The translations under genes were made by a program, and so were the position numbers. The notes under the pieces were generated by a model. That model saw only the letters and a program-made list of their open reading frames with translations. It had not been told where the DNA came from and did no database searches. This document shows, in pieces, positions 1 through 8,757 of a stretch of DNA of 64,000 bases. Origin of the DNA: Streptococcus plurextorum DSM 22810 (GTDB lineage Bacteria > Bacillota > Bacilli > Lactobacillales > Streptococcaceae); assembly GCF_000423745.1 (NCBI RefSeq), contig NZ_AUIO01000007.1, forward strand, positions 35,160-99,159, given 5' to 3'. Position 1 is the stretch's first letter. Every line of letters starts with the position of its first letter.

Positions 1-113
1 TAGTCACTCAACTGGTCAGGAACCATTTTCTCAAGGACAGTTTTGACGGCTGTGTGTGTGTTTGTGATCATTTTTTCTTCGTTTAAGAAGGTGATGAGAA
101 CCGTTAATTTCAT
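1..113 (-). CDS. Glycosyltransferase family 2, N-terminal fragment
   Basis: The reverse strand opens with ATG at 113, preceded by a purine-rich ribosome binding site, and stays open to the window edge. The first 37 residues include TVLITFLNEE, the beta-strand plus NE(E) start of GT-A fold family 2 glycosyltransferases. These use nucleotide sugars at the membrane or cytoplasm. The rest of the gene is outside the window, so acceptor and sugar cannot be judged. The run of alternating AC in the coding strand near codons 18-21 is short and probably not a phase-variation tract. It is divergent from the deformylase-like gene, sharing a roughly 64-bp promoter region. Confidence 0.6.
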   Translation of the reverse strand, partial: MKLTVLITFLNEEKMITNTHTAVKTVLEKMVPDQLSD

Positions 114-177
114 AGAATATCCTCTTTCTAGTAACATTCTTATTCTATCATAAATTTAGATATGTTATAATGACTAT

Positions 178-588
178 ATGATTAAAACTATTGTAACAGA
201 TACTTTTTTCTTATCTCAGTTTTCACTCAAAGCCACTAAAGACGATCTTTATTTGGCACAAGATTTGCGTGATACCCTAGCTTACCACCGTGAAGCCTGT
301 GTGGGCATGGCTGCCAATATGATTGGCGTTAAAAAGCGTGTTATTATCATTAGTATGGGCTTTGTTGATCTTGTCATGTTCAATCCTGTGCTTTTGCAAA
401 AATCTGGTGCTTACCAGACAGAGGAATCTTGCCTGTCCTTACAAGGAAGCCGACCAACCACGCGCTATCAGGAGATTACTGTTAGCTACCGTGATGAAAA
501 ATGGCTAGAAAAAACCTTGACCTTGAAAGATTTTCCTGCTCAAATTGTCCAACATGAGTTGGATCACCTAGAGGGAATTGTGATTTAG
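178..588 (+). CDS. Peptide deformylase-like protein (divergent)
   Basis: This 136-aa protein has the peptide deformylase fold signatures. HELDH at 126-130 supplies two metal-binding histidines and the catalytic glutamate. EESCLS at 82-87 contains the third metal ligand, Cys85. VGMAANMIG at 42-50 matches motif I. Classical PDFs remove the formyl group from N-terminal methionine. Here two usually invariant positions differ: the motif I glutamine is Met48, and the glycine of EGCLS is Ser84. It is also short (typical type 1/2 enzymes are about 165-205 aa) and ends a few residues after HELDH. I infer a second, PDF-like paralogue whose deformylase activity is uncertain. The gene is monocistronic and followed by a small inverted-repeat element. 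Confidence 0.8.
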   Translation: MIKTIVTDTFFLSQFSLKATKDDLYLAQDLRDTLAYHREACVGMAANMIGVKKRVIIISMGFVDLVMFNPVLLQKSGAYQTEESCLSLQGSRPTTRYQEITVSYRDEKWLEKTLTLKDFPAQIVQHELDHLEGIVI

Positions 589-592
589 TATT

Positions 593-691
593 GGGCATCT
601 CTATAAACTCCCAAAATTGCGAATTTGGAGTTATGAAAGCCTTGTTAAATCAACATTTTAAATTTTAGAAAATTAATTTTTAGAGGTCCCC
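593..691. repeat. Small inverted-repeat element (MITE-like or IS ends)
   Basis: A 99-bp block begins GGGCATCTCTA and ends TAGAGGTCCCC. These ends are inverted repeats matching at 9 of 11 positions. The block is flanked on both sides by TATT, a possible 4-bp target duplication. It lies directly after the stop codon of the deformylase-like gene and encodes nothing. It could be a miniature element mobilised by an IS transposase, or two IS ends left after internal deletion. Confidence 0.45.
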
Positions 692-905
692 TATTGTTTT
701 CGTGAGCAGAAGTAGATTCGTCGACAATCCCTATGCCGCAACTAGCGGAGCTACGCTTGCCTTTGACATAAGGATGGCAAAACTAGGGTGGCCAAGGAAA
801 CTTTAGTCGTCACACGACATTATTGTCTGTGTATGCAGAAAGATGTTGTTAATGCGCTAAGAACATCTTTCGTTAAAGCTATTTAGACACATCTAGGAGG
901 AAAGA
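692..905. other. Intergenic region with hairpins upstream of the SnoaL-like gene
   Basis: There is no gene here. The block 710-810 is richer in G and C than its surroundings and looks foreign. GTCGT-CAC-ACGAC forms a small hairpin near 806-818. A perfect 10-bp inverted repeat (GAAAGATGTT at 838-847, AACATCTTTC at 862-871) lies 35 bp before the next start codon. No T-run follows it, so it is more likely a leader structure or operator than a terminator. Confidence 0.35.
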
Positions 906-1289
906 ATGGCAGAAACCATTGAGGCAGTTTTAGACTTATACAGGAAAGCCGTCTTGGACAAGGACCAGGACTTGATGCTCTCCTTGTATTGCGACGATGT
1001 CTTGATTTACGATGTAGCTGGGCAATGGTCTCTGTCTGGCAAGCAAGACTTGGCAAAAATGGTTACAGCTTGGTTTCAAGAGATTGGGACAGATAGGGTA
1101 GCTGTGGATTTTTCAAATCTAGAAATCCATGAATCCCCAACCTGTGCCTTTGCCTATTTTGATGCTCGATTTTCAAAAATCGGTTTTGAGCAATCTGTCA
1201 CAGATCGATTCACACTGGGCTTTATTTACGAGAACGGCTGGAAAATCAAGCACCAGCATGCTAGCCATCCATTAAAAATCAGTCATTGA
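906..1289 (+). CDS. SnoaL-like / NTF2-fold protein
   Basis: This 127-aa protein begins at ATG 906 behind a strong AGGAGG ribosome binding site. Its pattern is that of the SnoaL-like (NTF2 superfamily) fold: an N-terminal helix (AETIEAVLDLYRKAVLDKD), then LMLSLYCDDVLIYDV, then beta strands ending in WKIKHQHASHP. Members are small enzymes or binding proteins with very diverse roles, so no substrate can be assigned. It stands alone between a structured leader and a strong terminator. Confidence 0.65.
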   Translation: MAETIEAVLDLYRKAVLDKDQDLMLSLYCDDVLIYDVAGQWSLSGKQDLAKMVTAWFQEIGTDRVAVDFSNLEIHESPTCAFAYFDARFSKIGFEQSVTDRFTLGFIYENGWKIKHQHASHPLKISH

Positions 1290-1324
1290 TAGTTTACGTA
1301 AATTATCTTATATAAAACGATAGG

Positions 1325-1354
1325 ACTACTTTCATCTCCATGAGAGTAGTTTTT
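1325..1354 (+). terminator. Rho-independent terminator after the SnoaL-like gene
   Basis: An 11-bp stem (ACTACTTTCAT with ATGAGAGTAGT, one G.T pair) with a CTCC loop is followed by TTTTT. Confidence 0.8.
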
Positions 1355-1465
1355 GTCTTTTACAGCCATTTTCTGATATACTGGATGAGTATTAAATTTA
1401 GAAAGGTTTTGTTTTGGGTCATTCCCAAACAGTAGTCAGATAGTCTGGCTAGAGGTATTAGTTTC

Positions 1466-2800
1466 ATGTCTCAAACCCATATTAATGTTATCGGAGCTGG
1501 TTTGGCTGGCTCAGAAGCTGCTTATCAAATTGCCAAGCGTGGCATTCCTGTCAAACTCTACGAGATGCGTGGTGTCAAGCCAACGCCACAGCACAAGACC
1601 GATAAGTTTGCGGAGTTGGTTTGTTCTAACTCTTTCCGTGGCGATAGTTTGACCAACGCTGTCGGTCTTCTCAAGGAAGAAATGCGTCGCTTGGATTCCA
1701 TTATCATGCGGGCTGGTGAGGCTCACCGTGTTCCTGCTGGTGGTGCTATGGCCATGGACCGTGAGAATTTCTCCCAAGCGGTCACAGATGAAATCCACAA
1801 CCACCCACTGATTGAGGTCATCCGTGGTGAGATTACGGACATTCCTGAAGATGCTATTACAGTTATTGCGACGGGGCCTTTGACGTCTGACGCCTTGGCG
1901 GAGAAGATTCACGCACTGAATGGTGGCGACGGTTTTTATTTCTACGATGCGGCAGCACCGATTGTGGACAGCTCGACCATTAACATGGATTTGGTCTATC
2001 TCAAGTCCCGTTATGATAAGGGAGAGGCTGCCTATCTCAATGCTCCGATGAACAAGGAGCAGTTTACCGCTTTCTATGAAGCTTTGATTTCAGCCGAGGA
2101 AGCACCGCTTAATTCCTTTGAAAAAGAAAAATACTTTGAAGGCTGTATGCCCATTGAAGTCATGGCAAAACGTGGCATTAAAACCATGTTATATGGCCCG
2201 ATGAAGCCAGTTGGTCTGGAATATCCAGAAGATTACAAGGGACCTCGTGACGGCGAATACAAGACACCCTATGCTGTTGTCCAGCTCCGTCAGGATAATG
2301 CAGCTGGCAGCCTCTACAACATCGTAGGCTTCCAAACCCATCTCAAGTGGGGTGAGCAGAAGCGGGTCTTCCAGATGATTCCAGGACTTGAAAATGCTGA
2401 GTTTGTTCGTTATGGTGTTATGCACCGCAATTCCTACATGGATTCGCCAAACTTATTGGAACAGACCTTTGCCACCAAGAAAAATCCAAATCTGTTCTTT
2501 GCAGGTCAAATGACAGGAGTGGAAGGCTATGTCGAGTCTGCCGCCTCTGGTTTAGTGGCCGGTATCAATGCTGTTCGCCGTTTCCGTGGCGAAGCCCCAG
2601 TCATCTTCCCACAGACCACAGCCATCGGTGCTCTGCCATTCTACATCACCCACACCGAAAGCAAGCACTTCCAGCCTATGAATGTCAACTTTGGCATCAT
2701 TAAGGAGCTGGACGGACCGCGGATCCGTGACAAGAAGGAGCGTTATGAAGCAATAGCAGAGCGTTCCCTCAAGGACTTGGAGGAGTTTTTGGCTTACTAA
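1466..2800 (+). CDS. trmFO: tRNA m5U54 methyltransferase TrmFO
   Basis: TrmFO transfers a methylene group from 5,10-methylene-tetrahydrofolate to uridine 54 of tRNA and reduces it with FADH2, giving the T-loop ribothymidine. The 444-aa length is typical. The N-terminus has a Rossmann dinucleotide-binding motif [17 protein letters not shown] at about 10-26. The family block [11 protein letters not shown] follows at about 50-60. [19 protein letters not shown] near 345-363 is the C-terminal FAD-binding signature. This was formerly called Gid. It has its own terminator. Its folate dependence is compatible with folD and folT nearby, but nothing shows common control. Confidence 0.95.
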   Translation: MSQTHINVIGAGLAGSEAAYQIAKRGIPVKLYEMRGVKPTPQHKTDKFAELVCSNSFRGDSLTNAVGLLKEEMRRLDSIIMRAGEAHRVPAGGAMAMDRENFSQAVTDEIHNHPLIEVIRGEITDIPEDAITVIATGPLTSDALAEKIHALNGGDGFYFYDAAAPIVDSSTINMDLVYLKSRYDKGEAAYLNAPMNKEQFTAFYEALISAEEAPLNSFEKEKYFEGCMPIEVMAKRGIKTMLYGPMKPVGLEYPEDYKGPRDGEYKTPYAVVQLRQDNAAGSLYNIVGFQTHLKWGEQKRVFQMIPGLENAEFVRYGVMHRNSYMDSPNLLEQTFATKKNPNLFFAGQMTGVEGYVESAASGLVAGINAVRRFRGEAPVIFPQTTAIGALPFYITHTESKHFQPMNVNFGIIKELDGPRIRDKKERYEAIAERSLKDLEEFLAY

Positions 2801-2819
2801 GATATTTAGACTATCATCA

Positions 2820-2840
2820 GACACCTTCGGGTGTCTTTTT
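2820..2840 (+). terminator. Terminator of trmFO
   Basis: GACACC-TTCG-GGTGTC with a T6 tail. The same stem with other tetraloops occurs at 3428 and 27086. Confidence 0.85.
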
Positions 2841-2847
2841 GCTAATA

Positions 2848-2892
2848 TTGACATTTTGGGGAGTTCAGGTTATACTGTTTACAGAGTAAACA
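2848..2892 (+). promoter_or_regulatory. Promoter and operator of the relBE-like operon
   Basis: TTGACA at 2848-2853, a 17-bp spacer and TATACT at 2871-2876 form a near-consensus sigma-A promoter. A perfect palindrome TGTTTAC-AGA-GTAAACA at 2876-2892 touches the last base of the -10 box and covers the expected start point. This is the usual place for autorepression by a ribbon-helix-helix antitoxin or toxin-antitoxin complex. Confidence 0.8.
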
Positions 2893-2907
2893 TTCGGAGG
2901 TGTCAAT

Positions 2908-3141
2908 ATGCATACTCTTTCAAAACCTATTGCAGTGCGATTTGATGAAGATTTGGTCCAGTTGATTGAAGAAGTGTCTGCTGGTCAGCACATGACCAAG
3001 ACGGACTTTATTCGAGAAGCTGTTTTAGAGAAATTAGAAGATATGTACGATCTTGCCAAGGCAGAAAAAACCTACAAAGAGTGGGTTGACAGCGGTAAGA
3101 AAACCTATAGTCACGAAGAAATGATGAAGCGCTATGGCTAA
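2908..3141 (+). CDS. RelB/RHH-type antitoxin
   Basis: This 77-aa protein has an N-terminal ribbon-helix-helix (PIAVRFDEDLVQLIEEVSAG, then TKTDFIREAVLEKLED). This dimeric DNA-binding fold also binds the operator. Its acidic, probably disordered tail should wrap the toxin. GGAGG precedes ATG 2908. The stop overlaps the toxin start by 8 bp, so translation is coupled. In type II systems such a protein neutralises the toxin and represses the operon through the upstream palindrome. Confidence 0.85.
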   Translation: MHTLSKPIAVRFDEDLVQLIEEVSAGQHMTKTDFIREAVLEKLEDMYDLAKAEKTYKEWVDSGKKTYSHEEMMKRYG

Positions 3142-3412
3142 GTATCGCGTGGACTATGCCCCAAGTTTTTTTGAAGATATGGATAAGCTCGACAAGGGAA
3201 CCAGTCGGCAAATTGCCAGGTGGATTGATAAGCATCTGGTGGATGTGGATTTTCCACGTTCTCCTGGAAAGTATCTGACGGGCGATTTAGCTGGCTATGT
3301 CCGCTTTCGTGTCGGAAACTATCGTATCATTGCTGTCGTTGACGAAGGAGAACTGGTCTTGCTCAATCTCCATGTCGGACATCGCTCCAATATTTATAAG
3401 AAGTTGAAATGA
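3134..3412 (+). CDS. RelE/ParE-family toxin
   Basis: This 92-aa protein starts at ATG 3134 inside the antitoxin gene. It carries the RelE superfamily core: AKYRVDYAPSFFEDMDKLDK, a helix pair, then GYVRFRVGNYRIIAVVDEG and LVLLNLHVGHRSNIYKKL. The basic R-x-R-x-G-x-Y-R-I block and the terminal basic helix are shared by ribosome-dependent mRNA interferases. ParE gyrase poisons have the same fold and cannot be excluded by eye. A terminator follows 16 bp later, making a self-contained module. Confidence 0.85.
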   Translation: MAKYRVDYAPSFFEDMDKLDKGTSRQIARWIDKHLVDVDFPRSPGKYLTGDLAGYVRFRVGNYRIIAVVDEGELVLLNLHVGHRSNIYKKLK

Positions 3413-3427
3413 GAGAATTTCCTCCCA

Positions 3428-3447
3428 GACACCTTGAGGTGTCTTTT
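3428..3447 (+). terminator. Terminator of the toxin-antitoxin operon
   Basis: GACACC-TTGA-GGTGTC followed by TTTT. Confidence 0.8.
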
Positions 3448-3545
3448 CGTTTTCTCAAAAATATCTGGTGAGGGAAGCAGATATTCATCACTTTTTCTAA
3501 AATCATTTGACCTGTAAAATAATGCTACTAATTCGATTTAATTAG

Positions 3546-3573
3546 TTGAGAAATGGCGGAAAAATGCTATAAT
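3546..3573 (+). promoter_or_regulatory. Promoter of the surface protein gene
   Basis: TTGAGA at 3546, a 16-bp spacer and an extended -10 (TGC TATAAT, box at 3568-3573) lie 50 bp before the start codon, giving a leader of about 43 nt with a GAGGAG ribosome binding site. Confidence 0.6.
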
Positions 3574-3623
3574 TAAAACGTTGTACATTTTTTATGTATG
3601 TGATAAATTGAGGAGTATTTAAA

Positions 3624-6600
3624 ATGCTAGATAAATCAAAAATCAAACTTAGTCGTCAGCGAAGCATGTTTTCAGAAAAACGTTTTCGCTACTCTATTCG
3701 TAAGTTTAACGTAGGCGTTGCATCCGTTGCGATTGCGGCTTTTATGTTGCTTGGAAATGGCGCTGTCGCTAAAGCTGACAGCACGCTTTCAGAAGCTTCT
3801 CCTGAAGTGGCTTCATCTGCTCTAGAGCGTAGTGCCACCATCAACTACATTGTACAGTATGTCTTAGAAGATGGGACTTTGGTCAATGCTTCCCTTGCAA
3901 ATGTGACGGTCACGACACAGGATGCTGTCGCAAAGACAACGGTTACGGTTACCGCTGACCTGCCAGAAGGGTATGAGTTAGCAGCTGGTCAAGAAGCTAC
4001 GCTTACGCAAGAAGTGACTGAAAATGCTGAAAATATTGTCACCATTAAGGTTGCTAAGAAAGCTGAAGTTGCAGTAGCAAGTACAGAAGCTGTCACATCA
4101 GAAGTTTCTACACCATCAGCTACAGCAGAGACAACTGTCGCAAGCGCACCAGAAACGGTTGAAGAAGCTAAAACAGTTCTTGAACAAGTTATCTCTGAAG
4201 CAGAGGTGTTAGCAAACGAAGCAGAGCGTTTAGAGGCGCTTGATAATGCAGAAAATCCGAGTTTGACAGTGGCTGCTGTGTCTACAAAACTTGCTGTAAC
4301 AGACGCTACAGCGACGCTAAATGATGCCGTGGCAACACTTGGACAGGTCAACGCACAGATTGATGCAATCCGCACAAATGTGGCAGCACTTGCATTGGAA
4401 TTGCGTAAGTTTTACCCAAATGGTGATATTGTTGCTTTACTAAACACTTCTACATCAACTACAGCAACATCATCACTTGATGTTAATAACCCTAACTCAA
4501 TATACTACGCTCAACATGGTGAGTGGTATATTCCAGACCCAGTTAAAGCTGCCAATTCAGGTCTTCCTGTAGGAGATCAGCCTGCAACGATTACGGAAGC
4601 TGTAAAAACTTTACCAGATGGTTATATCGGAGATCAAGATGCCAACCGTGATACATTCTTAATTTTGAATCTTGATACCAAGGATGGTTATGGTGATGGT
4701 AACAACTTCAATGACTGGGTAGGAAAAAATTACTACGTTGTTTTCTCTGTATCAACGATAGCTTCTGAACGTGAAGCTAATGATGTTGTCTATGCTAAGT
4801 TAGTAGAAAAAACAACTACTGGTAGTACCGTTGTTAATACAATTACGTTAACACCAGGTGTGTCAAATACATTTACTGAGTTAAGAGTCCTTGAGGGAAA
4901 TGCAACACGCAACACAACTTATGGTTTCACTTATAATGTTCAAACTGTAAATGGTGGGACTACTCGAACACTTACTATTAATAACACTAACGGAAATAAT
5001 AAAAATACCTTCCTGTATAATAAATTAGAGCCGAATCGTGTTGGTGAAGAATTCACAATTGCAACTGCAAATGTAACAGGCTCAACAACGCAAACGACTA
5101 CCCATTACGTTAAAGAAAATGAAGCGACCGAACGTCCGCGTGAGATGCTAGCTAAATATACTCAAACGGATGGATTGATTGGTGATAATTTCCATATTGC
5201 TGGCGCTCTAGATTTTAATAACTATGAGCTTCTCGCAACTGAATTGCCAAGTGTTACATCAGGGACTCTTAAGTCTGACTATGTCGTAGGTACTCAAACG
5301 CTTCAATTACGACCTAACGGAAATGAAGCACGTTTAATAACCATTACTGATTTGGACGGATCGGTTCAACAACAAATTTATATGTTGGATCCAAATAATC
5401 CAGACTGGGCAAAATTCTATAAGGCAAACATTAATAATGCGACACTTTCAGATTTGAAAGATTATTTCAAACTAATGTTCACATCTGAGGTACTTGTGCC
5501 AGGTGCATATAACACCAAGGAAGGCACTTTCTCAGAGAAGTTTTATGAGGCAAGTAAGTTAGTTCTTGAAAGCACAGTTGTACAAGTTATGGATGTCAAC
5601 GGTGATGTTCTTGGTACATTGAGCGATGACAAGTCAACGATTACAACCAAACATGGTGCAACTCTTCCTGTTGCTAGCACAACTGACAGTATGGTTACAG
5701 GAGCTGATGGTACTATTTACCTGATTAATTATCATAAGATTTATAAAACAGATTCTGCGGGTAACTATGTAGATGCTAATGGTAACGTCCTTACTCCAAT
5801 TATTTGGGATGTGGCAACGCCAAGCAATCCATTTGTTCCAGGTATATATGGACCAAGCGTTTCAGGTACAGATACTGTTACAATTTCTACAGGTCCTCTA
5901 ACAGCAACTACTTATCCGGAAGCTATTTGGTACTTTGGATATAACTATAAAACTTCTTCAACAGAAACTCGTTTGAAGGATGGAGAAACAGATTCTCGTT
6001 GGGATCTTGGTGGTACAGAGCTTGGTATGCGTAATACCAACGCTAAGAATGAACAACACGCTCGCTATTGGTATGTCGAAAAAGGTGGCGTAGAAGTCTA
6101 CTACATTGATACTGATGGAAATGTGTTCACCAATTTCACAGCTCCTGATAACACTACAGTTACAGATAAAGTTACTCTTGTGGGTCACGGAGATACTGAT
6201 TCAGCCTACGATACGACAACTGTTCGCTATGAGAAAATCACTGCTGCGGATGGAACAGTCTACTGGTATAAAGCAATTGATACGACGACTGCCAACCTTC
6301 ACCCAGTTGTGAACGATACAACTGATACTGACTATCGTGCAAACGAAAAAATTGAAGCAGAAACAGGAAAAATTGCTACGGATACCGTTAAGCAAATAAC
6401 CTACGTCTACGAAAAAGCTGGTAGCGTCATCGTTCACTACGTAGACCAAGACGGCAATCCACTTGAAGGTATCACGGATGCTGGTGCGACAACTGCAAGT
6501 ACGGTTACAGATACAGACAATGGCCAAGCAGGATCTACCTATGATACTAAAGATCTGAAACCAAATACGATTACTACAGCAGATGGCAAGATTTATCGTC

Positions 6601-8684
6601 TTGTTCCTGCGGCTACTAAAGGTGATGAGACTGGAACAGTTGTTTCAGGTGAGACCAAGGAAGTGACTTATGTCTACCAATTGGTTAAAGGTGATGTCAT
6701 TGTTCATTATGTTGATACTGATGGTAACACCATTGCAGACACGGTAACAGACCAGACAGTTATCGAAACAGGGACAGACTACAATACGACTGACAACAAG
6801 CCTGAGAAGATTGTCAATGACACTACAGGCGATGTTTACTACATCCTGCCAACAGGGTCTGAAATCCAAGCAGGCTCTGCAGCTGAGACTGGTAAGGTTG
6901 TTGAAGGCACGACAGAAGTGACCTATGTTTACCAAAAAGCTGGTAATGTCAAAGTCAACTACACCCTAGCAGATGGCACAGTTATCAAGGATCCTGTATT
7001 TGATGAGACCAATCAAAAACCAGGTTATGGCTACAATACAACCGATAACAAGCCAGAAACGATTACCACTACTGATGGTAAGGTTTATCGCCTTGTACCA
7101 ACGGCAACTGTTGGAAATGAAACAGGTGATGTCGAATCAGGTAAGACGATCGAAGTAACTTACATCTACGAAGAAGTGAAATCTGATGTTGTGGTGGAAT
7201 ACTACGATACATTAGGAAATACCATTGCTAAGACAGTGACTGATACCGACGATGCTTCAGTAGGTACCGTCTACAACACTGATGAAGACAACCGTCCAGA
7301 TACCATCACGACAGATGCTGGTGTGGTTTACTACTACAAGGAAGTCAAAGATACTTCTGCATCAACGACTGGTAAAGTAGCAGAAACAACGACAACTGTT
7401 CAGTATGTCTATGAAAAAGCTGGCTCTGTAACGGTTAACTACGTGACCACAAACGGTATTGTGATCAAGACTCCTGTCAAGGATGAGGAAAACGCTAAGC
7501 CAGGTTCACCATACGATACGACCGATAACAAGCCAAACACCATCACCACTGAAGATGGTAAGACTTACCGCCTTGTACCAAACAAGACCACAGGTGAGGA
7601 AAATGGTACTATCACTTCAGGCCAAGACAAGCAAGTGACCTATGTCTATGAAGAAGTCAAGGGTGATGTTGTCGTTGAGTACTACGATACTAAGGGTAAT
7701 CTGATTAGCGGTCTTTCTGAAACAGGAGTGGTCATTGACTCTACAGAAGTTGATACTCCACTTTCATCAACAGGCACAGCCTACAATACAGACGAAGACA
7801 ACCGTCCAAGCACTATTACAACAGCAGATGGAAAAGTTTACTACTACAAGGCAGTCAAAGACACTTCTGCGGCAACGACTGGGCAGGTGGTAGAAGGTAC
7901 AACGACTGTTCAGTATGTTTACGAAGAAGCTGGTAATGTAGTGATCAACTACATCACTGAAGACGGTACAGTCATCAAGACCCCTGTTAATGATGAGACA
8001 AACGTACCAGCAGGTAAGTCTTATGACACGACTGATAACAAGCCAAACACCATCACCACAGCTGATGGAACAGTTTATGAATTGATTCCATCTGCAACCA
8101 TTGGTAATGAGAATGGCTCAGTTGAATCTGGTCAGACAACTCAAGTGACCTATGTCTACCGTAAAGTTGTGACGCCAAATCATAAGACGGTCACAAACCA
8201 CGTCGATGAAAATGGCAACCCAATTGCGCCACAAGAAGAGGGAAGCACACCGAATAAATCCATCCCAGGTTATGAGTTTACTGGTAAAACCATAACAGAT
8301 AAAGATGGTAATGTGACGCACATCTACCGTAAAGTTGTGACGCCAAATCATAAGACGGTCACAAACCACGTCGATGAAAATGGCAACCCAATTGCGCCAC
8401 AAGAAGAGGGAAGCACACCGAATAAATCCATCCCAGGTTATGAGTTTACTGGTAAAACCATAACAGATAAAGATGGTAATGTGACGCATATTTACCGTAA
8501 AGTTACCGGTACTGTGACTCCTAAAGTTCCTGGAGAACAAGGAGGAACCGTGACGCAAACAGGTCATCAGGCTGAAGAACTTCCAAATACTGGTGAAGAA
8601 CATTCTGTTATCAGTGCTCTTGGTTTGGCAATGGTAGCAGCAGCCTTCGGTATGTCGGCAAAACGTCGCCGTGATGAAGAATAA
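3624..8684 (+). CDS. LPXTG-anchored adhesin with YSIRK signal and MucBP-type repeats
   Basis: This 1686-aa protein is built as a sortase-anchored wall protein. A YSIRK-G/S signal peptide (YSIRK at 23-27, cleavage probably near AKA-DS at 50) directs secretion at the septum. An Ala/Glu-rich helical stretch (about 95-260) precedes a large non-repetitive region (about 260-840) that could be the binding head. From about 840 to 1520 there are some eight MucBP-like repeats of 70-100 aa. Each opens with a strand such as GSVTVNYVT, contains YDTTDNKP or a variant, and ends in VTYVYE. Two identical 56-aa repeats follow. LPNTG at 1653-1657, a hydrophobic segment and KRRRDEE complete the sorting signal. 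Mucin or glycan binding is inferred only. The gene is monocistronic with its own terminator. Confidence 0.9.
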   Translation: MLDKSKIKLSRQRSMFSEKRFRYSIRKFNVGVASVAIAAFMLLGNGAVAKADSTLSEASPEVASSALERSATINYIVQYVLEDGTLVNASLANVTVTTQDAVAKTTVTVTADLPEGYELAAGQEATLTQEVTENAENIVTIKVAKKAEVAVASTEAVTSEVSTPSATAETTVASAPETVEEAKTVLEQVISEAEVLANEAERLEALDNAENPSLTVAAVSTKLAVTDATATLNDAVATLGQVNAQIDAIRTNVAALALELRKFYPNGDIVALLNTSTSTTATSSLDVNNPNSIYYAQHGEWYIPDPVKAANSGLPVGDQPATITEAVKTLPDGYIGDQDANRDTFLILNLDTKDGYGDGNNFNDWVGKNYYVVFSVSTIASEREANDVVYAKLVEKTTTGSTVVNTITLTPGVSNTFTELRVLEGNATRNTTYGFTYNVQTVNGGTTRTLTINNTNGNNKNTFLYNKLEPNRVGEEFTIATANVTGSTTQTTTHYVKENEATERPREMLAKYTQTDGLIGDNFHIAGALDFNNYELLATELPSVTSGTLKSDYVVGTQTLQLRPNGNEARLITITDLDGSVQQQIYMLDPNNPDWAKFYKANINNATLSDLKDYFKLMFTSEVLVPGAYNTKEGTFSEKFYEASKLVLESTVVQVMDVNGDVLGTLSDDKSTITTKHGATLPVASTTDSMVTGADGTIYLINYHKIYKTDSAGNYVDANGNVLTPIIWDVATPSNPFVPGIYGPSVSGTDTVTISTGPLTATTYPEAIWYFGYNYKTSSTETRLKDGETDSRWDLGGTELGMRNTNAKNEQHARYWYVEKGGVEVYYIDTDGNVFTNFTAPDNTTVTDKVTLVGHGDTDSAYDTTTVRYEKITAADGTVYWYKAIDTTTANLHPVVNDTTDTDYRANEKIEAETGKIATDTVKQITYVYEKAGSVIVHYVDQDGNPLEGITDAGATTASTVTDTDNGQAGSTYDTKDLKPNTITTADGKIYRLVPAATKGDETGTVVSGETKEVTYVYQLVKGDVIVHYVDTDGNTIADTVTDQTVIETGTDYNTTDNKPEKIVNDTTGDVYYILPTGSEIQAGSAAETGKVVEGTTEVTYVYQKAGNVKVNYTLADGTVIKDPVFDETNQKPGYGYNTTDNKPETITTTDGKVYRLVPTATVGNETGDVESGKTIEVTYIYEEVKSDVVVEYYDTLGNTIAKTVTDTDDASVGTVYNTDEDNRPDTITTDAGVVYYYKEVKDTSASTTGKVAETTTTVQYVYEKAGSVTVNYVTTNGIVIKTPVKDEENAKPGSPYDTTDNKPNTITTEDGKTYRLVPNKTTGEENGTITSGQDKQVTYVYEEVKGDVVVEYYDTKGNLISGLSETGVVIDSTEVDTPLSSTGTAYNTDEDNRPSTITTADGKVYYYKAVKDTSAATTGQVVEGTTTVQYVYEEAGNVVINYITEDGTVIKTPVNDETNVPAGKSYDTTDNKPNTITTADGTVYELIPSATIGNENGSVESGQTTQVTYVYRKVVTPNHKTVTNHVDENGNPIAPQEEGSTPNKSIPGYEFTGKTITDKDGNVTHIYRKVVTPNHKTVTNHVDENGNPIAPQEEGSTPNKSIPGYEFTGKTITDKDGNVTHIYRKVTGTVTPKVPGEQGGTVTQTGHQAEELPNTGEEHSVISALGLAMVAAAFGMSAKRRRDEE
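8161..8496 (+). repeat. Two near-perfect 168-bp tandem repeats in the adhesin
   Basis: Copies at 8161-8328 and 8329-8496 encode the same 56-residue unit beginning KVVTPNHKTVTNHVDENGNP. They differ only at a few bases near the end of the second copy. A third unit begins at 8497 but diverges after a few codons. Such identity points to recent duplication, so copy number probably varies between strains. Confidence 0.9.
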
Positions 8685-8719
8685 TTTCAAAATGTCTTCT
8701 AAAAATGACTGAAGAAAAT

Positions 8720-8752
8720 CCCCTAAAAGCATTAGCTTTTAGGGGATTTTTT
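8720..8752. terminator. Bidirectional terminator between the adhesin and the XRE gene
   Basis: CCCCTAAAAGC, a 4-nt loop and GCTTTTAGGGG form a perfect 11-bp stem with a T-run on the + strand. The two flanking genes converge on it. Confidence 0.8.
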
Positions 8753-8757
8753 AATCG

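Noticed and set aside
48..62. GT dinucleotide run as a phase-variation tract
   Set aside because: Only about six units, interrupted, and encoding an ordinary stretch of the glycosyltransferase.
3989..4375. 128-residue antisense frame in the adhesin Ala/Thr-rich region
   Set aside because: Low-complexity shadow of the Glu/Ala/Thr-rich coding strand.
8118..8732. 204-residue open frame antisense to the adhesin repeats
   Set aside because: It mirrors the tandem repeats, has no ribosome binding site and is composition-driven; the + strand frame is clearly the real one.
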